Under the pieces are notes generated by a model. It saw nothing but the letters and a program-made list of their open reading frames with translations, did no database searches and was not told where the DNA came from. Below, piece after piece: positions 10,496-21,513 of a stretch of 64,000 nt of DNA (positions within the stretch are counted from its first letter, which is position 1; every line of letters begins with the position of its first letter). A program made the translations under genes and the position numbers. This stretch comes from Rhodocollybia butyracea (Eukaryota > Basidiomycota > Agaricomycetes > Agaricales > Omphalotaceae). Location of the stretch: NCBI GenBank assembly GCA_015501585.1, contig JADNRY010000027.1:62001-126000 (forward strand). Reading direction: 5' to 3'.

Positions 10496-13400
10496 ATGTC
10501 CCCTACATCTGCCACATCATCAGATTCCATTCAAATCCCTACCCTTACCTACGGGACCTATTCTCGATGGGTTGGCCCTATTTCTGGCAAGCTCCAGAGG
10601 GCTATGGTCTGGAGATTCTGCAGTGGAGAGATGTCTGTCTATCCTAAACCTTCCGATCCTCGTCCATTGCCTAATGACGCCTCTGCCGTTGACCGGGCTG
10701 CAGTTAGACGAGATCACAGGGAGGATATGCGATCCTACGAGGAATCAATTACTCGTAATGACAAGGCTATTGGGATCATCAAAGAGCACCTTGCGCCGGA
10801 ACAGCTTCTTCTCATTGAAAAGCTCACATCCGCCAAGGATGTCTGGACTAAGCTTAAGGAAGCTCATGCTGGCACCACCGCTGGTCTTGAAGCCTTCTAT
10901 ATCAAGCGTGGTATGATGGATAAACGGTATGAACATGGTGATAACATGCAGGATCACGTTAACTTCTATGCTCTCGAGAACAAGAAGCTCTCTGACACTG
11001 ATGCTTTTGGAGACCAGTTCCTCGCGGAACTTATGCTCACTTCTCTTCCTTGTACTGTCGATGACTCTCCTAACACTTGGGAGACGTTTACCATCGTCAC
11101 TCTTGCTGCCGTTACTGAAACAAACAAGCTCACCTCTTCTTTTGTCACCTCCCGCCTCATTGCGGAGTATTGATGTCTCACTTCTGGTGATGATTCTTCA
11201 GAGGCGGCTAACGCTGCTGCTGTTAGAGGGAAATCTAAACCAAAGAAGAAACCCAAGAAAGGTCCGCTCTGTTCCTACTGTCACGAGGGTCCTCACCTTG
11301 TTGAAGACTGTAACCACAAGAAGCGAGATGAGGAAGCATCCCGCCGCACTGCGTCCGCTCCTAGAAGCAGTGGGAGATCTAGTAGGAAGCCTACTGCCGC
11401 TGCCGCCCAACACTCTGATAGCGATAGCTCATCGGATGAGGAGGTCAGTGCAAAAGTCGCTTCCACCTACTCAGAATTTCCCTCCGTCCATCATTCAAGT
11501 TCCGATTCTGTCCATGTCTTTATCTCCACTGATGTTGCCACCTTCCTTGCCAAGACAAGCAACGACGAGAGTTACATTGACTCTGGGTGCTCTCGCCACC
11601 TAAGTCCACGTCGTGACTGGTTCGAAGACAGTTCGTACACCAAACTCAACAAACCTGTCCCCATTCATCTTGGAGATGCGTCTACCATTTACGCTGTTGG
11701 TAAGGGTACTCTTCAGTACCTCATGGATACGCCGGATGGAATCATCACTGGTTTTCTACCCAATACGCTACATGTCCCGGATCTCGCCGCCACTCTGATT
11801 TCTGTCTCTCAGCTCACTGACAAGCGCAAACACACCATTCTCTTTGATGGAGAGGAGTGCTTTGTCAAAGCTCGAAGCTCTGGCCGGTGCGTTGCATCTG
11901 GTCGCAAGACCAAAGGAGGTCTTTACCTTCTTCACGCCCGTCCGCTGAAATACCAAGAGTACGCAAATCTCGCTACCACATCCCGCTATATCGACATTAA
12001 TCATGCTCACCGCTGCCTAGGTCATCTCGGTCAAGACAACATAAAACGTCTGATCGCAAAAGGCATGGTAACGGGCATTGATGAAGTGGGAGGTCGAATA
12101 GAGTTCTGCAAGTCGTGTACAGCCGGTAAACAGCATGTATTTCCGTTCCCATCATCCAATAAAAGGGCCCGTCGGAAACTAGATTTAGTTCACTCCGATG
12201 TTTGCGGTCCATTACCCAACTCTATCAATGGTGGCTATAGGTATTTCATCACCTTCATAGATGATAACACCCACCACTGCTGGGTTTATTTCCTCCATCA
12301 CAAATCGGAGGCGTACCGATGCTTCCGCGAATGGAAGGCTATGGTAGAGCTCGAGACTGGGCTTAAGCTCAAGGTTTTTCGTACAGATAACGGTGGAGAA
12401 TATACCTCTGATCAGTTTGAGCATTATCTCCGTAACCTTGGTATTATCCATGAGACCACAGTCCCTCACACCCCACAGCAAAATGGCATTGCTGAACGCT
12501 TCAACCGCACTATCATTGAGCGTGCCAGATGCATGATGCATGATGCTAAATTTACTGCTGGTTTTTGGGTCTTCGCCGTCATTATTGCCGTCTATCTCAT
12601 TAACCGCTCACCTACCTCACGGCTTCCTAATTCTACTCCACACGAAGCTTGGTCTGGCGTAAAGCCTTCACTCAAGGAACTCAAACCTTTTGGCTGTCCC
12701 GCCTATGCTCACATCCCCAAATCGAAGCGTACAAAGCTTGACTTTAAAACTCGTAAGTGCATCTTTCTTGGTTACAAAGAGCACACCAAGGGTTACCTTC
12801 TGTGGGATCCAAAGAAGCGAAAAACTTTTGTTTCACGAGACGTCATTTTTGATGAACGTCCTCACCCTCCTGGCCCGCCTTTACCCATTCCGGATCTTTC
12901 ACAGATCCTTTACAATGGTGAGGTGCCTGGAGATGGCCTACCTGGCTTTTCTCGAGTGGGAGATGCGTGGGAAGATAACTCTCCCCCTGTGACTCCAGCG
13001 GTTCCGCATCCTCCTGCTCCATCTTCTGAGGTTGATTCTGAGGATAACGTCGGTGACTCTCGCCTATACTCCCCTGATCTTCCTCCTCCCAATGACCCTC
13101 CACCGGCTCCACCTGCTCACCGTTGTCGTACAGAACTTGAACTTCTTGGGCCTGTTCCAGAAGTAGATGGTCCACGTGCTCGTCGCCTACCTGCCCGCTT
13201 CCGTGAAGAACCTGACATTGCGCCAGATCCTCCAGAACCTGCACCAGGCGATAGACCAGATGTTGCAGAAGGTGTTGCCATGGCCTTTGTGGCCACTGTC
13301 CATGCTCAGGGAGCCTCAGAGCCCCGCACTCTGCAGGAAGCACTCCGCGGTCCTGACTCAGCCTCTTGGCTGAAAGCTGTAGACAAAGAGCTCAAGTCTC

Positions 13401-14914
13401 TCATTGATATGGGAACTTTCGAGTTTATTGACAATTTGCCTAAAGGTCGCCGTGCTATTAGCTCCAAGCTTGTCTTTAAGATTAAGCGCCTCCCTGACGG
13501 GACCATTGAGCGGTACAAGGCACGCTTAGTTGCTCGAGGTTTCTCCCAGATGCCTGGTTTAGACTTTGATGAGGTATTTTCCCCTGTGGTCAAACTTACC
13601 TCCATTCGTGTCCTTTGCGCCCTCGCCGTGCGTCTAGGCCTTCACTTCCACCACCTCGATGTTGATACCGCATTTCTCAATGGTGAGTTGGAAGAGGAGC
13701 TCTATATGCGCCTCCCGAACAGCATTAGTGAACATTCTGGTAAAATTGTTCGTCTCCGCCGCTCTATCTATGGCCTCAAGCAGGCCTCCCGTGTCTGGAA
13801 ACTTCTTGATGCAGAGCTCGAGAAACTTGGCTTCCGTCGTATCCATGCTGACTACTGCATTTACGTCCTCCAACGTGGCAAGTCCATCTGCTTTATTGCT
13901 GTTTACGTTGATGATATTGGGATTTTATGCGATGATCTCAAATTCATGCAGGAGATCAAGCACCGGATTGGCCAACGCTTTAAGATCAAGGATCTTGGTG
14001 TTATCTCACAGTTGCTTGGCATTGCCATTGACTATGACCAAGAAAAGTGTGTCCTTCGGCTCTCTCAGACCAGATACATTGAGGAATCACTCAAACGTTT
14101 CCACTGTGATGATGGCATCACACGTCGCACCCCCTTATCATCTGGAGTTAAGCTTTCTAAAGCTGATTCCCCATCCACAGACGCCGAGAAAGAGGCTATG
14201 GCTGACAGACTCACGCTATACCAGGCTCTCATTGGTACTCTCATGTATGCCATGCTTGCTTCACGCCCAGATATTGCCTTTGCTGTAGGTATTTTGAGCC
14301 GCTACTGCTCAAATCCAGGTGAGATTCATTTAAATGAAGCTCTGCATTGTCTTCGCTACTTGGGTGGTACCAAAGACTGGGTTATTGAGTATGATGGCAC
14401 GATCATAGATGAACTCATCTCCCTTATCCTTGGATATTCTGATTCGGATTGGGCTGGTGATGTGGATACTCGACGATCCACTAGTGGATATGTTTTCCTC
14501 ATGTGCGGAGCTGCTATTAGTTGGAGCAGCAAACTTCAAACCTCCCCAGCACTCTCTTCTACTGAAGCTGAGTACATGGCTCTTACTCGTACAGCACAGG
14601 AAGCTATTTGGCTCCGTCAACTCCTTGAACAGCTAGGTTTTCAGCAAACCAAGCCTACTCGCTTGTTGGGTGATAATATGTCATCTATTGCTCTTTCCAA
14701 GAACCCTGCTGATCATCCCCGTACGAAGCACATTCAACTTCGTCACCACTTTATTCGTTTTGCAATCTCTGATGGCCAGATTGATCTGGACTATGTTCCA
14801 ACTGCCCAACAAGCTGCTGATGGATTTACAAAGGGATTATCTGGTGAGAAGCACTTGGCATTTGTGCACATGCTAGGTATGAAGCCACGCCCGAGTGGGA
14901 GTGTTAAAAGTTGA
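10496..14914 (+). pseudogene. Copia gag-pol polyprotein (inner element), one in-frame TGA
   Basis: ATG 10496 opens a UBN2-type copia gag of 225 codons ending at TGA 11171-11173. The same frame then runs open to TGA 14912-14914, which lies 13 bases inside the right LTR. After the internal stop come a zinc knuckle CSYCHEGPHLVEDC, protease DSGCS with D codon at 11579, GAG-pre-integrase, integrase triad (D codons at 12197 and 12386, E codon at 12494, 35-residue D-E spacing), a Pro-rich linker, reverse transcriptase with YVDD (codons 13904-13915), and RNase H ending in the usual SSTEAEY and KHIQLRHHF blocks. Everything except the one stop looks functional. The stop sits before the zinc knuckle, so it would remove the nucleocapsid as well as pol; a point mutation is more likely than programmed readthrough. 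Confidence 0.93.
14893..14901 (+). other. Polypurine tract of inner copia element
   Basis: GAGTGGGAG ends directly at the right LTR, where plus-strand synthesis would be primed. It is still inside the coding frame. Confidence 0.7.
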
Positions 14915-15221
14915 TGATCTTATCTTGTTATGTCATCTATACGTTCGTGGATTCATGCCGTAACGAAACCAGAAAATTTTCTGCTTTCATTACGTTACTT
15001 ACATACGTCCCATGTGACACATTCTTTTAATTGTATTTTACATATATTGACACCTCAGCGTCGTTCTACCACTGTCGCTGAGGTTAGTACTCACATTCTT
15101 TATTTCTTGTACTTATTACTGACTATGTACCTAGAACTCTCTTTTATTTCAATAGGTACATAATACAGCGTCGCTCTACCACTGTCGCTGAGAACTCTCT
15201 TTTATTTCAATAGTTTCAATA
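14902..15221 (+). repeat. Right LTR of inner copia element
   Basis: It is the same 320 bp as the left LTR with one difference. Its first 13 bases encode the end of the pol frame and its stop codon. Confidence 0.97.
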
Positions 15222-15226
15222 ATATG
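15222..15226 (+). repeat. Target-site duplication (right) of inner copia element
   Basis: ATATG, matching 10044-10048. Confidence 0.97.
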
Positions 15227-16359
15227 TTCTGAAGCTGAAGAAAACTTTATATGGCCTTAAACAATCAGGTCAAAAATGGTATGAAATGTTAACACACAAC
15301 CTTGTGGAGCTGGGATTTTTCCCTATGGAGAAGGATCATGCAGTCTACAAACGAGTTGTCAATGATGACATAGCTATTTTAGCTGTTCATGTTGATGATG
15401 TCACCATTACTGGGAGCTCTGCAGCTTTAATTCAGGAAACACAAGACCTAGTTGCAGAACAGTTCAAGATCACAAAATTAGGCCCAATAAATTGGTTGCT
15501 TGGTATGAAGGTTGAAAGAGACCGAGAGAACCAAACCATTTCATTATTGCAGCAAGCTTTCATTGAAGCTACATTGAAGGAAATGAACATGGCAGATTGC
15601 AAACCATTGTCTATGCCTATGGATCCAAATGTGCGACTTTCAAAGGATGATTGTCCCACAGACCCAGTGGAGATAAAGGAAATGGCAAAAGTGCCATACC
15701 GGAAAGGAAACGGAAAGATAAACTGGCTGGCACAAGGAACATGACCAGATATATCTTTTTCTGTGTCACAACACTCACAATTTCTAGATAATCCAGGACC
15801 TGTTCATTGGGAGTCACTCAAACGGGTATTCCGCTACTTACAGGGAACAAAACACTGGAAACTTACCTTGGGAGGTAAGAAAACTGGACTGGAAATATAC
15901 AGTGATGCAGATGGCATGAGCCAGGAGATGCGGCATGCAATCTCTGGTTATGCATTTATTATTGATGGGGGAGCTATTTCTTGGAGTACCAAGAAACAAG
16001 AGCTTGTCACTCTGTCAACTGTTGAAGCTGAATATGTTGCTTTGACATATGCAGCAAAGGAAGCACTATGGCTTCGTCAATTTCTGGAGTAATTATTCCA
16101 TCCCATTGATCAGCCATTTATTATCTATGGTGATAATCAAGGTGCCATTGCTTTGGCCAACTCTGAACTTGGACAATTTCACGCAAGGACCAAACACATT
16201 GATATCCGATATCATTTTATCCGCCAATGTATTCAAGATGGCACTATTCAATTGGTCTATTGTCCTACAGAAGAAATGGTAGCTGATATCTTCACCAAAG
16301 CTTTGACAAGTTCAAAGGTGAAGTATCTTTCAAAGAGCCTTGGACTAATTTCCGCTTGA
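15227..16359 (+). pseudogene. Copia gag-pol polyprotein, 3' part (outer element)
   Basis: This resumes the outer reverse transcriptase straight after the target duplication, with TLYGLKQSGQKWYE and then the catalytic VDD (codons 15391-15399) in HVDDVTITG. The connection domain follows. In-frame stops at 15742 (TGA, where an arginine precedes PDISFSV in relatives) and 16090 (TAA, for a probable glutamine) break it. RNase H follows with SDADG, ISWSTKKQELV, STVEAEY and the terminal KHIDIRYHF block. The frame ends with TGA at 16357-16359. All internal stops can be made by single C-to-T changes. Confidence 0.93.
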
Positions 16360-16366
16360 GGGGGAG
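16358..16366 (+). other. Polypurine tract of outer copia element
   Basis: GAGGGGGAG abuts the right LTR and overlaps the pol stop codon. Confidence 0.75.
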
Positions 16367-16709
16367 TGTTGTAATATCAACGGAAACTATCCTCTAAACT
16401 CATGTGGAGTCACGGCGAGTCATTATGACTCATATTCAGTTCATGGTATTTTATGCATTGGACATAAGTCATAGCTAGTTAAGTAGAGTCACGTTGAGTC
16501 ATATCTAGTCATGTAAAGTCATGCGCAGCAATGCACAGTCATTCCGCAGCATTCTGCAGCAAGCATATTAAGTAGTTTCCCATGTACTAGTTTATCCCTA
16601 TAAATATAGGCTCGAGGGACCCAGTTCAAAATAATTAAGAACTACCCCCACAACTAGTGAGCACTTAAACTCCACCAATAATTCACTAAGTATTTCACAA
16701 CCTTCAATA
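16367..16709 (+). repeat. Right LTR of outer copia element
   Basis: 343 bp, starts TGTTGTAATATC and ends CCTTCAATA. Compared with the left LTR it shows several losses of CpG (for example CACGG to CATGG, AGCGAG to AGTGAG, TTCGCT to TTCACT). A TATA-like TATAAATATA lies at 16599-16608. Confidence 0.95.
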
Positions 16710-17024
16710 CTTCAGAATTTAAAACCTTGGCCTTTTGCACTTTTCCTTTCCTTTCCCCAGCCTGACTGTGACATATCTGACTGCGATGTATCCGAGCATC
16801 TTGCTCTGATGGAAGTTCTTTGGTGTCAAAGGCAGTATAAGTAATATCTGCAAAGTACCAAAGACTTTCACCAAGGATACAAGTGAGAGTGCGGAATATG
16901 TCTACTGTTGAGTCCATGTGCATTCAAAACATGGCAAACCTGTGAAACATCAAAAAATCCCAAAGAAAATCCTGAATGTAGTCATTGTGATTGTCTGGGA
17001 AGAGACCTTTAAAGCATGGCATAT

Positions 17025-17916
17025 GTAAGGATCTAGGCGGAATCCTTCGAGCGCGGGTTACAAACCTGGAAACCAAAGTGCGGATACGCTCCGTACTGCC
17101 GTTGTTCAGCCGAACTGGGAAAGTTGGTTTGAGATGTGAGAGGATGTGAGTGTAGAACGGTTCCGAAGTGCCTATGGGATGTAAGACTCGTGTTGGGATC
17201 GTCCAAGGGACTAATGTAAGGACGGCAGGTCCGTACAGGCGATAGAATGAACTCGGCAAGTAAGCCTAAGAGTAGATGAGTTTCCAACTCGAAGGGTAGG
17301 ACCCACTAAGTGCAAACGGCTTTGATAGCAATATGAGCGGAAGCGGAAGGTCAAGCGGTAGCTGACCTGATGCGGCGCAAACAGAGCGGAACCAAATAGA
17401 TGATAGTAGATTGCAGAGGTTGTGAAAACGATGGAGTGAAGAAACAGAGTTTAAAGAAACAGATAAAGCGAGAAACCAGAACACACAAGAGCACACGAGT
17501 CAAGGGGTTAAGCAATATTTCCAATCTACTGTACTTGACATGGTACAGAACTATTTAAAGGGTACTTGAGGACCGGAGTAGCAATAGGTAATAATCCAAG
17601 AGTAGAAAAGACAAGAATAGCCAAAAGTACAAGGGATGAAAGACAATAATGGACATAAGCGGAAGCGGCGGGATGAGCATAAAACATATGTATGATTGTA
17701 AGAACAATGGAGAATGGATTGGCGGGATCATAGAAAGTGTACGGTGAAGGAAATAGTAAGACAGAAGCAAAGCGGAAGTGTATCAGAACCAGAAATGCGG
17801 TGGGAGTGGATTATGTAACTGTAAGCGGGAAACGTCGGCAGTCGGTATATGCCTAGGGCATGACAGCATAGCACACTGGACAATAAATGAGTTGGGATAA
17901 ATTTAAGTATAAACTC
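17025..17916 (-). mobile_element. 892-bp LTR-like insertion in the Plavaka gene (probable solo LTR)
   Basis: The transposase coding text stops at 17921 and resumes at 17020. Each border carries CATAT (ATATG on the minus strand; 17917-17921 and 17020-17024), the expected 5-bp target duplication. Read on the minus strand the insert begins near TGGAGTTTATAC and ends near CTAGATCCTTACA, so TG..CA ends overlap the repeat by a base or two. It holds a TTTAAATAG promoter-like box about halfway but no coding domain. A solo LTR is the most likely identity; the superfamily is not determined. Confidence 0.65.
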
Positions 17917-19167
17917 CATATCTGCAGAATATCCTCATAGTTGTGCCCGGTCATCTTCTTCATAGATGAAACACTGTGTGAAAACTTTCGTATTGTCCCA
18001 TTTCCAAAAATTGGTAGTGAACAATATCTGGGAAATAAATTAACACTGGCAACTCAGGAAAACCTTGAAGTACCTTTCATCAAGAGTATTCCTTGCAACA
18101 CCAGCATTTCTCAATGCAAGTAGTATTCAAATGAGCTGGGCAAAAAACCATCGGAACTCGCCAATCTCAATTTCATGAAGGTTGTCATTTGTCTATAGTA
18201 GGAAATGTTGAAACCCAAACTTGAAGAATGCTTTCAAGAATGCATTTTGAGAGAACATATCAGCCACTCAATTGAATGACAAGCCCAGAGCTTTACCTCA
18301 GTCAATGTTATAGAAATACCATCCAGCAAATCTTTAATCAACTTGCTTGTGATGTTTTTTCCATCAACAAATAATCTTTTCTGAGCACGCTTCACAACCC
18401 GCTGCAAATGGTTGCCATCGACTCTTTGATTTCAATCCTGTCAATGCATGTCTTCAGTTGTTCCCATATCTCAAACTTGCTCCTTGCTGATAAGACATCG
18501 GGCACATAGACATTTAACAAGGAATTTGATACAAGTCATGAGACATCTATATAAAAAGTTAGCAAAAGTAACCATAATTGACAAGGTGATAAGAAACACA
18601 TGCTTCAGGATAATCACACCCATATATATGCCATCGGAGAAAGAATTGATGCATTATTTCATCAGCACATCTTGACACTCAACCCTTGCTATAGGCTTTG
18701 ATAACCTCCTCAGTGAAGATGAGCTGATCAAAAACACCTTGCGCAAGTTCGCGTTTTAGGTGTGTCAGAACTTCAGCAGTAGGTGGAGCACCAAATTGTT
18801 CAGCATAGAAGTTGTGGAGTTCTTGAGGCAGCTAGATGTCCTTTAATAGAAAGAAATATAAAACAATGTGGAGACATACATCAGGGATATATGCTAAGTG
18901 GTGCGCTGAAAAGGTCTTTGGTGATGAGCAGATATATTTTGATATGTTGCCAAAGTAGAGATATATTGGCCATAGATGTATGGTAATGTGCTGTGCAAGA
19001 TGTGTTGCATCTGACCAAATCATCATAGGCAATGGAACTGCTCCTAAGTCATCAAGTGGAGGCTGCAGAAGGGACTGAAAGATCTCTTCTTCCATATCAA
19101 TAACATGGTCAGAGGTATATGCTTCCCCATACACTCATTCATCTGGTTCACCATCTCCAGGCAAGAA

Positions 19168-19175
19168 CATGAGCT
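19168..19175 (+). repeat. Target-site duplication (left) of hAT MITE
   Basis: CATGAGCT, repeated exactly at 19843-19850. Confidence 0.95.
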
Positions 19176-19842
19176 TAGAGATGTCCACGAGTCCGGATCC
19201 AAGTATACTTGGATCCGGAGCGCAAGTACTTGTGGCCTAAAAGGCCTGACTCGTGACCCGCGGCTGACTCGTGGGAAACGGGTCACTGACTCGCAAGTAT
19301 TACTTGCGGGTCTCACAAGTACTTGTGGATCCGCACACTAATCAAGTAGTTACAGCTATATTCACAAGTTTTTACCATTATTTACTTGGATACAGTGATT
19401 GTACAGTGTATAATGCTATTAAAAACCTGTACCTTACTTGTTACACTAATTTCATACTATGGTATGAAGTAAAAATGTACTGACAGTTAGGCTTTGGATT
19501 GTAGACAGCCTACGGCGATTGGGCGCTAAAATAAGCGCTCAGTCGCTGTGAGCTGTCTACAACCTCAAACATGTGTGGCAGTACTTGATAAGTACTATAA
19601 TAAATATGATACTATTAATTACTGTAAGTTTTGATCACCAACAACAAATATATGAGTTCATATTGCTTGCACAAGTCACACAAGTACTTGCAAGTCAACC
19701 AAAAATTGCAAATGTCTGACTTGTGACCCGCGCCTGACCCGTGGGAAACGGATCCTGGGATCCGCGAGTCACATACTTGCAGGTTTTCCCACGGATCTTA
19801 CCTGCGAGTACTTGTGAAGACTTGGACTCGTGGACATCTCTA
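19176..19842. mobile_element. hAT-type MITE (667 bp) with exact 8-bp duplication
   Basis: The left end TAGAGATGTCCACGAGTCC is a perfect inverted copy of the right end (19824-19842), and the element is flanked by the 8-bp duplication CATGAGCT. Eight-base duplications and TAGAGATG-type ends are hallmarks of hAT elements. Long subterminal regions at both ends are packed with ACTTG/CAAGT, GACTCG and GGATCC motifs. No transposase frame is present. It inserted into the Plavaka transposase coding sequence. Confidence 0.93.
19501..19560. repeat. Hairpin inside the hAT MITE
   Basis: Arms 19501-19527 and 19534-19560 are inverted copies (22 of 27 bases by eye) around the 6-base loop AAAATA. The outer 9 bases GTAGACAGC pair perfectly. 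It could be a small nested fold-back or part of the MITE. Confidence 0.8.
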
Positions 19843-19850
19843 CATGAGCT
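19843..19850 (+). repeat. Target-site duplication (right) of hAT MITE
   Basis: CATGAGCT, matching 19168-19175. Confidence 0.95.
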
Positions 19851-21513
19851 TATAGGGCTGGAGATGATGGTTATGGAAAGAATCTGAAGCAACTTCAGAG
19901 TCCATGATGTCCACAAGGTTTCAGTACCAGATATTCTTGACTTGATAAGAAGGGGCATCTTCTTCCCGGTGATTCCTGAAACCTTTACAGGGTAGATGTA
20001 GAGCTACACTGCCACTATTCCACCCAAAACAAACAAACAGAGATGGTTCGGAATCAGTAGACAAGGTGTCTGTCTGAGTATACTCATCCAGATGCATATT
20101 TTCCCGTTGTTCATCAAATCCTTCAAGCTCTGAGCCATTGAATTGAAGGTTTCGGATTATATTGTGGACAAGAATGTTGAGCTGTTGTGCAGAAAGAGAA
20201 TGGGAAGAGTAAAACCAATTTCATGATTGCAAGAGACCAGAAATTTTTGAAGGGACCAAGCGACAATTCTAGAGGCTCGACCAGTTTGACACCAAAACCA
20301 CGGGCTGGTTTTGCCTCAGCTGAATAGCTTGGCTGGTGAAGGTCTTAGCATCTGCAACATCATGGATGGTGAGTGCTGTATCGGGGTCTCTCAAAGGTAT
20401 AGACTTGAAGATACGATACAGACCAAAGTCATTTGGCCAAGTAATAATTGGATTCCTAAAGTGAAATGGAACATCCTCTGAGTGACTCAGACTCACAGGT
20501 GGGGTGGCTTGAAAAGAAGGAGCAGATGGTAGAAAGTGTTGTATGTCTTCAAGAGAGGTGGGAAGGAAATCCTTGTACCACAGGACAGCTGTACACTTCT
20601 GATGCCCTTTGAGGATATTAGCCTCATCCACTTCATTTCTGGGTTTCCTTGGGCAAGAGTATAGACTTGTTTCAGAATGGCAAATGGATCATCAAACATA
20701 GTAAGGGTATATAGATCGATGTATCACAGTAACGACAGTGGATACAAAGGATCTAGTGTAATTTCATTGTAATCTGCAACAAACTCATTGCCATCAACAA
20801 AGAGAGCTTTGATAGAGTCCGAGGGAGAGGCACAAGGAAAGAGAGGAAAATTGAAGTCCCCAAGGGTATCTTGGAAGAAAGGATCCAGGTCCTCACAAGA
20901 ATCTTGAAAGAAAGTAGGAGAAAGAGGTTTGGCATTGTCAAGTTGGTCAGATTCCTGCACAAGAAGCTTTAAAAATCATCAGATATATGGCCGAAATGAT
21001 ATACCGCTTCTTTGCTAAACCTTCTCTTTTCATGACCAGGCTCCAGCTCATCTACTTCTGTTTCTACTTCTGTTTCTGGCACCTCCAGGTTATGTCAGCA
21101 CTTCTGGGTATGTTCAGGTTGGCTGTAGGCCACCTGTTGAGTTGGGTTGTCCAGTACAATGTCATTCTTCATCTTCAAGACTCCAACCTTCCATGTCTTA
21201 GGGCATTTTGCCATATAATTAGCAAGATTTTGATCTTCATAAAAGTCATCCTGTAGGCAGCCTGGGCACTGGAGCTTCAAGCCGAGCTGTTATGTTGGCG
21301 ATTAGCAAACATAACAATGAAAGAGAGAGAGAGAAAAAACCTAAACCCAGAGGCTTGAAGGGCACTAGCTGTAAAAGATGTAGATTGTGTGGATGTGGAT
21401 TGTTTGATCAATTGATCCAAGCCAGCGCTAATATGTGAGCGCCAAACAACCTTTTCCTTCAACCATAACCCTAAGTCTGAGGTAACATTGCCATTGCACT
21501 TGGCCTCTTTCAT

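Larger units (their letters stand above)
10049..15221 (+). mobile_element. Ty1/copia LTR retrotransposon (inner, young, nearly intact)
   Basis: Two 320-bp LTRs (10049-10368 and 14902-15221) differ at one base (T against C in the second GCGTCG block, near 15174). They are flanked by a perfect ATATG duplication. Between them lie a primer site, one gag-pol frame of about 1473 codons broken by a single TGA, and a short purine tract. It inserted in the same orientation into the reverse-transcriptase region of the older element. The near-identical LTRs and single defect mark a recent insertion. Confidence 0.97.
6013..16709 (+). mobile_element. Ty1/copia LTR retrotransposon (outer, decayed), split by a nested copia element
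   Basis: LTRs of 341 bp (6013-6353) and 343 bp (16367-16709) flank a primer site, one long gag-pol frame in the copia order (gag, protease, integrase, reverse transcriptase, RNase H) and a purine tract. The frame is interrupted by three in-frame stops (9676 TGA, 15742 TGA, 16090 TAA) and by the 5173-bp inner element at 10049-15221. The LTRs differ by about 11 substitutions and one 2-base indel by eye. No 5-bp target duplication is found: ATCAA precedes the left LTR and CTTCA follows the right one. The flanks also belong to different broken genes. Confidence 0.95.
16710..21280 (-). pseudogene. Plavaka-type transposase, multi-exon, truncated and interrupted
   Basis: Read leftwards from ATG 21280. 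The start carries a degenerate zinc-finger-like CPGCLQDDFYEDQNLANYM; acidic exons follow (about 21060 and 20960-20720), then PIITWPNDFGLYRIF near 20440. Next come EGFDEQREN-type sequence (about 20130), the hallmark MIWSDATHLAQ with LWPIYLYFGNISKY (about 19040-18930), AHHLAYIP and EVLTHLKRELAQGVFDQL (about 18760), and DTIRRF/MKKM-like text ending NYEDILQ near 17930. After an insert it resumes at about 17015 with PCFKGLFPDNHNDYIQDF and runs to 16710, where the copia LTR cuts it. Stops and frame changes show it is dead. It is paired head-to-head with the DUF6698 gene at 21514. Confidence 0.88.

Noticed and set aside
12843..13343. 166-codon minus-strand frame opposite the copia linker
   Set aside because: It is the antisense shadow of the Pro-rich integrase-RT linker of the inner element.
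17033..17919. Several minus-strand genes within 17.0-17.9 kb
   Set aside because: These open frames lie inside the LTR-like insert, are Ser/Leu/Tyr-rich, overlap in different frames and share no motifs.
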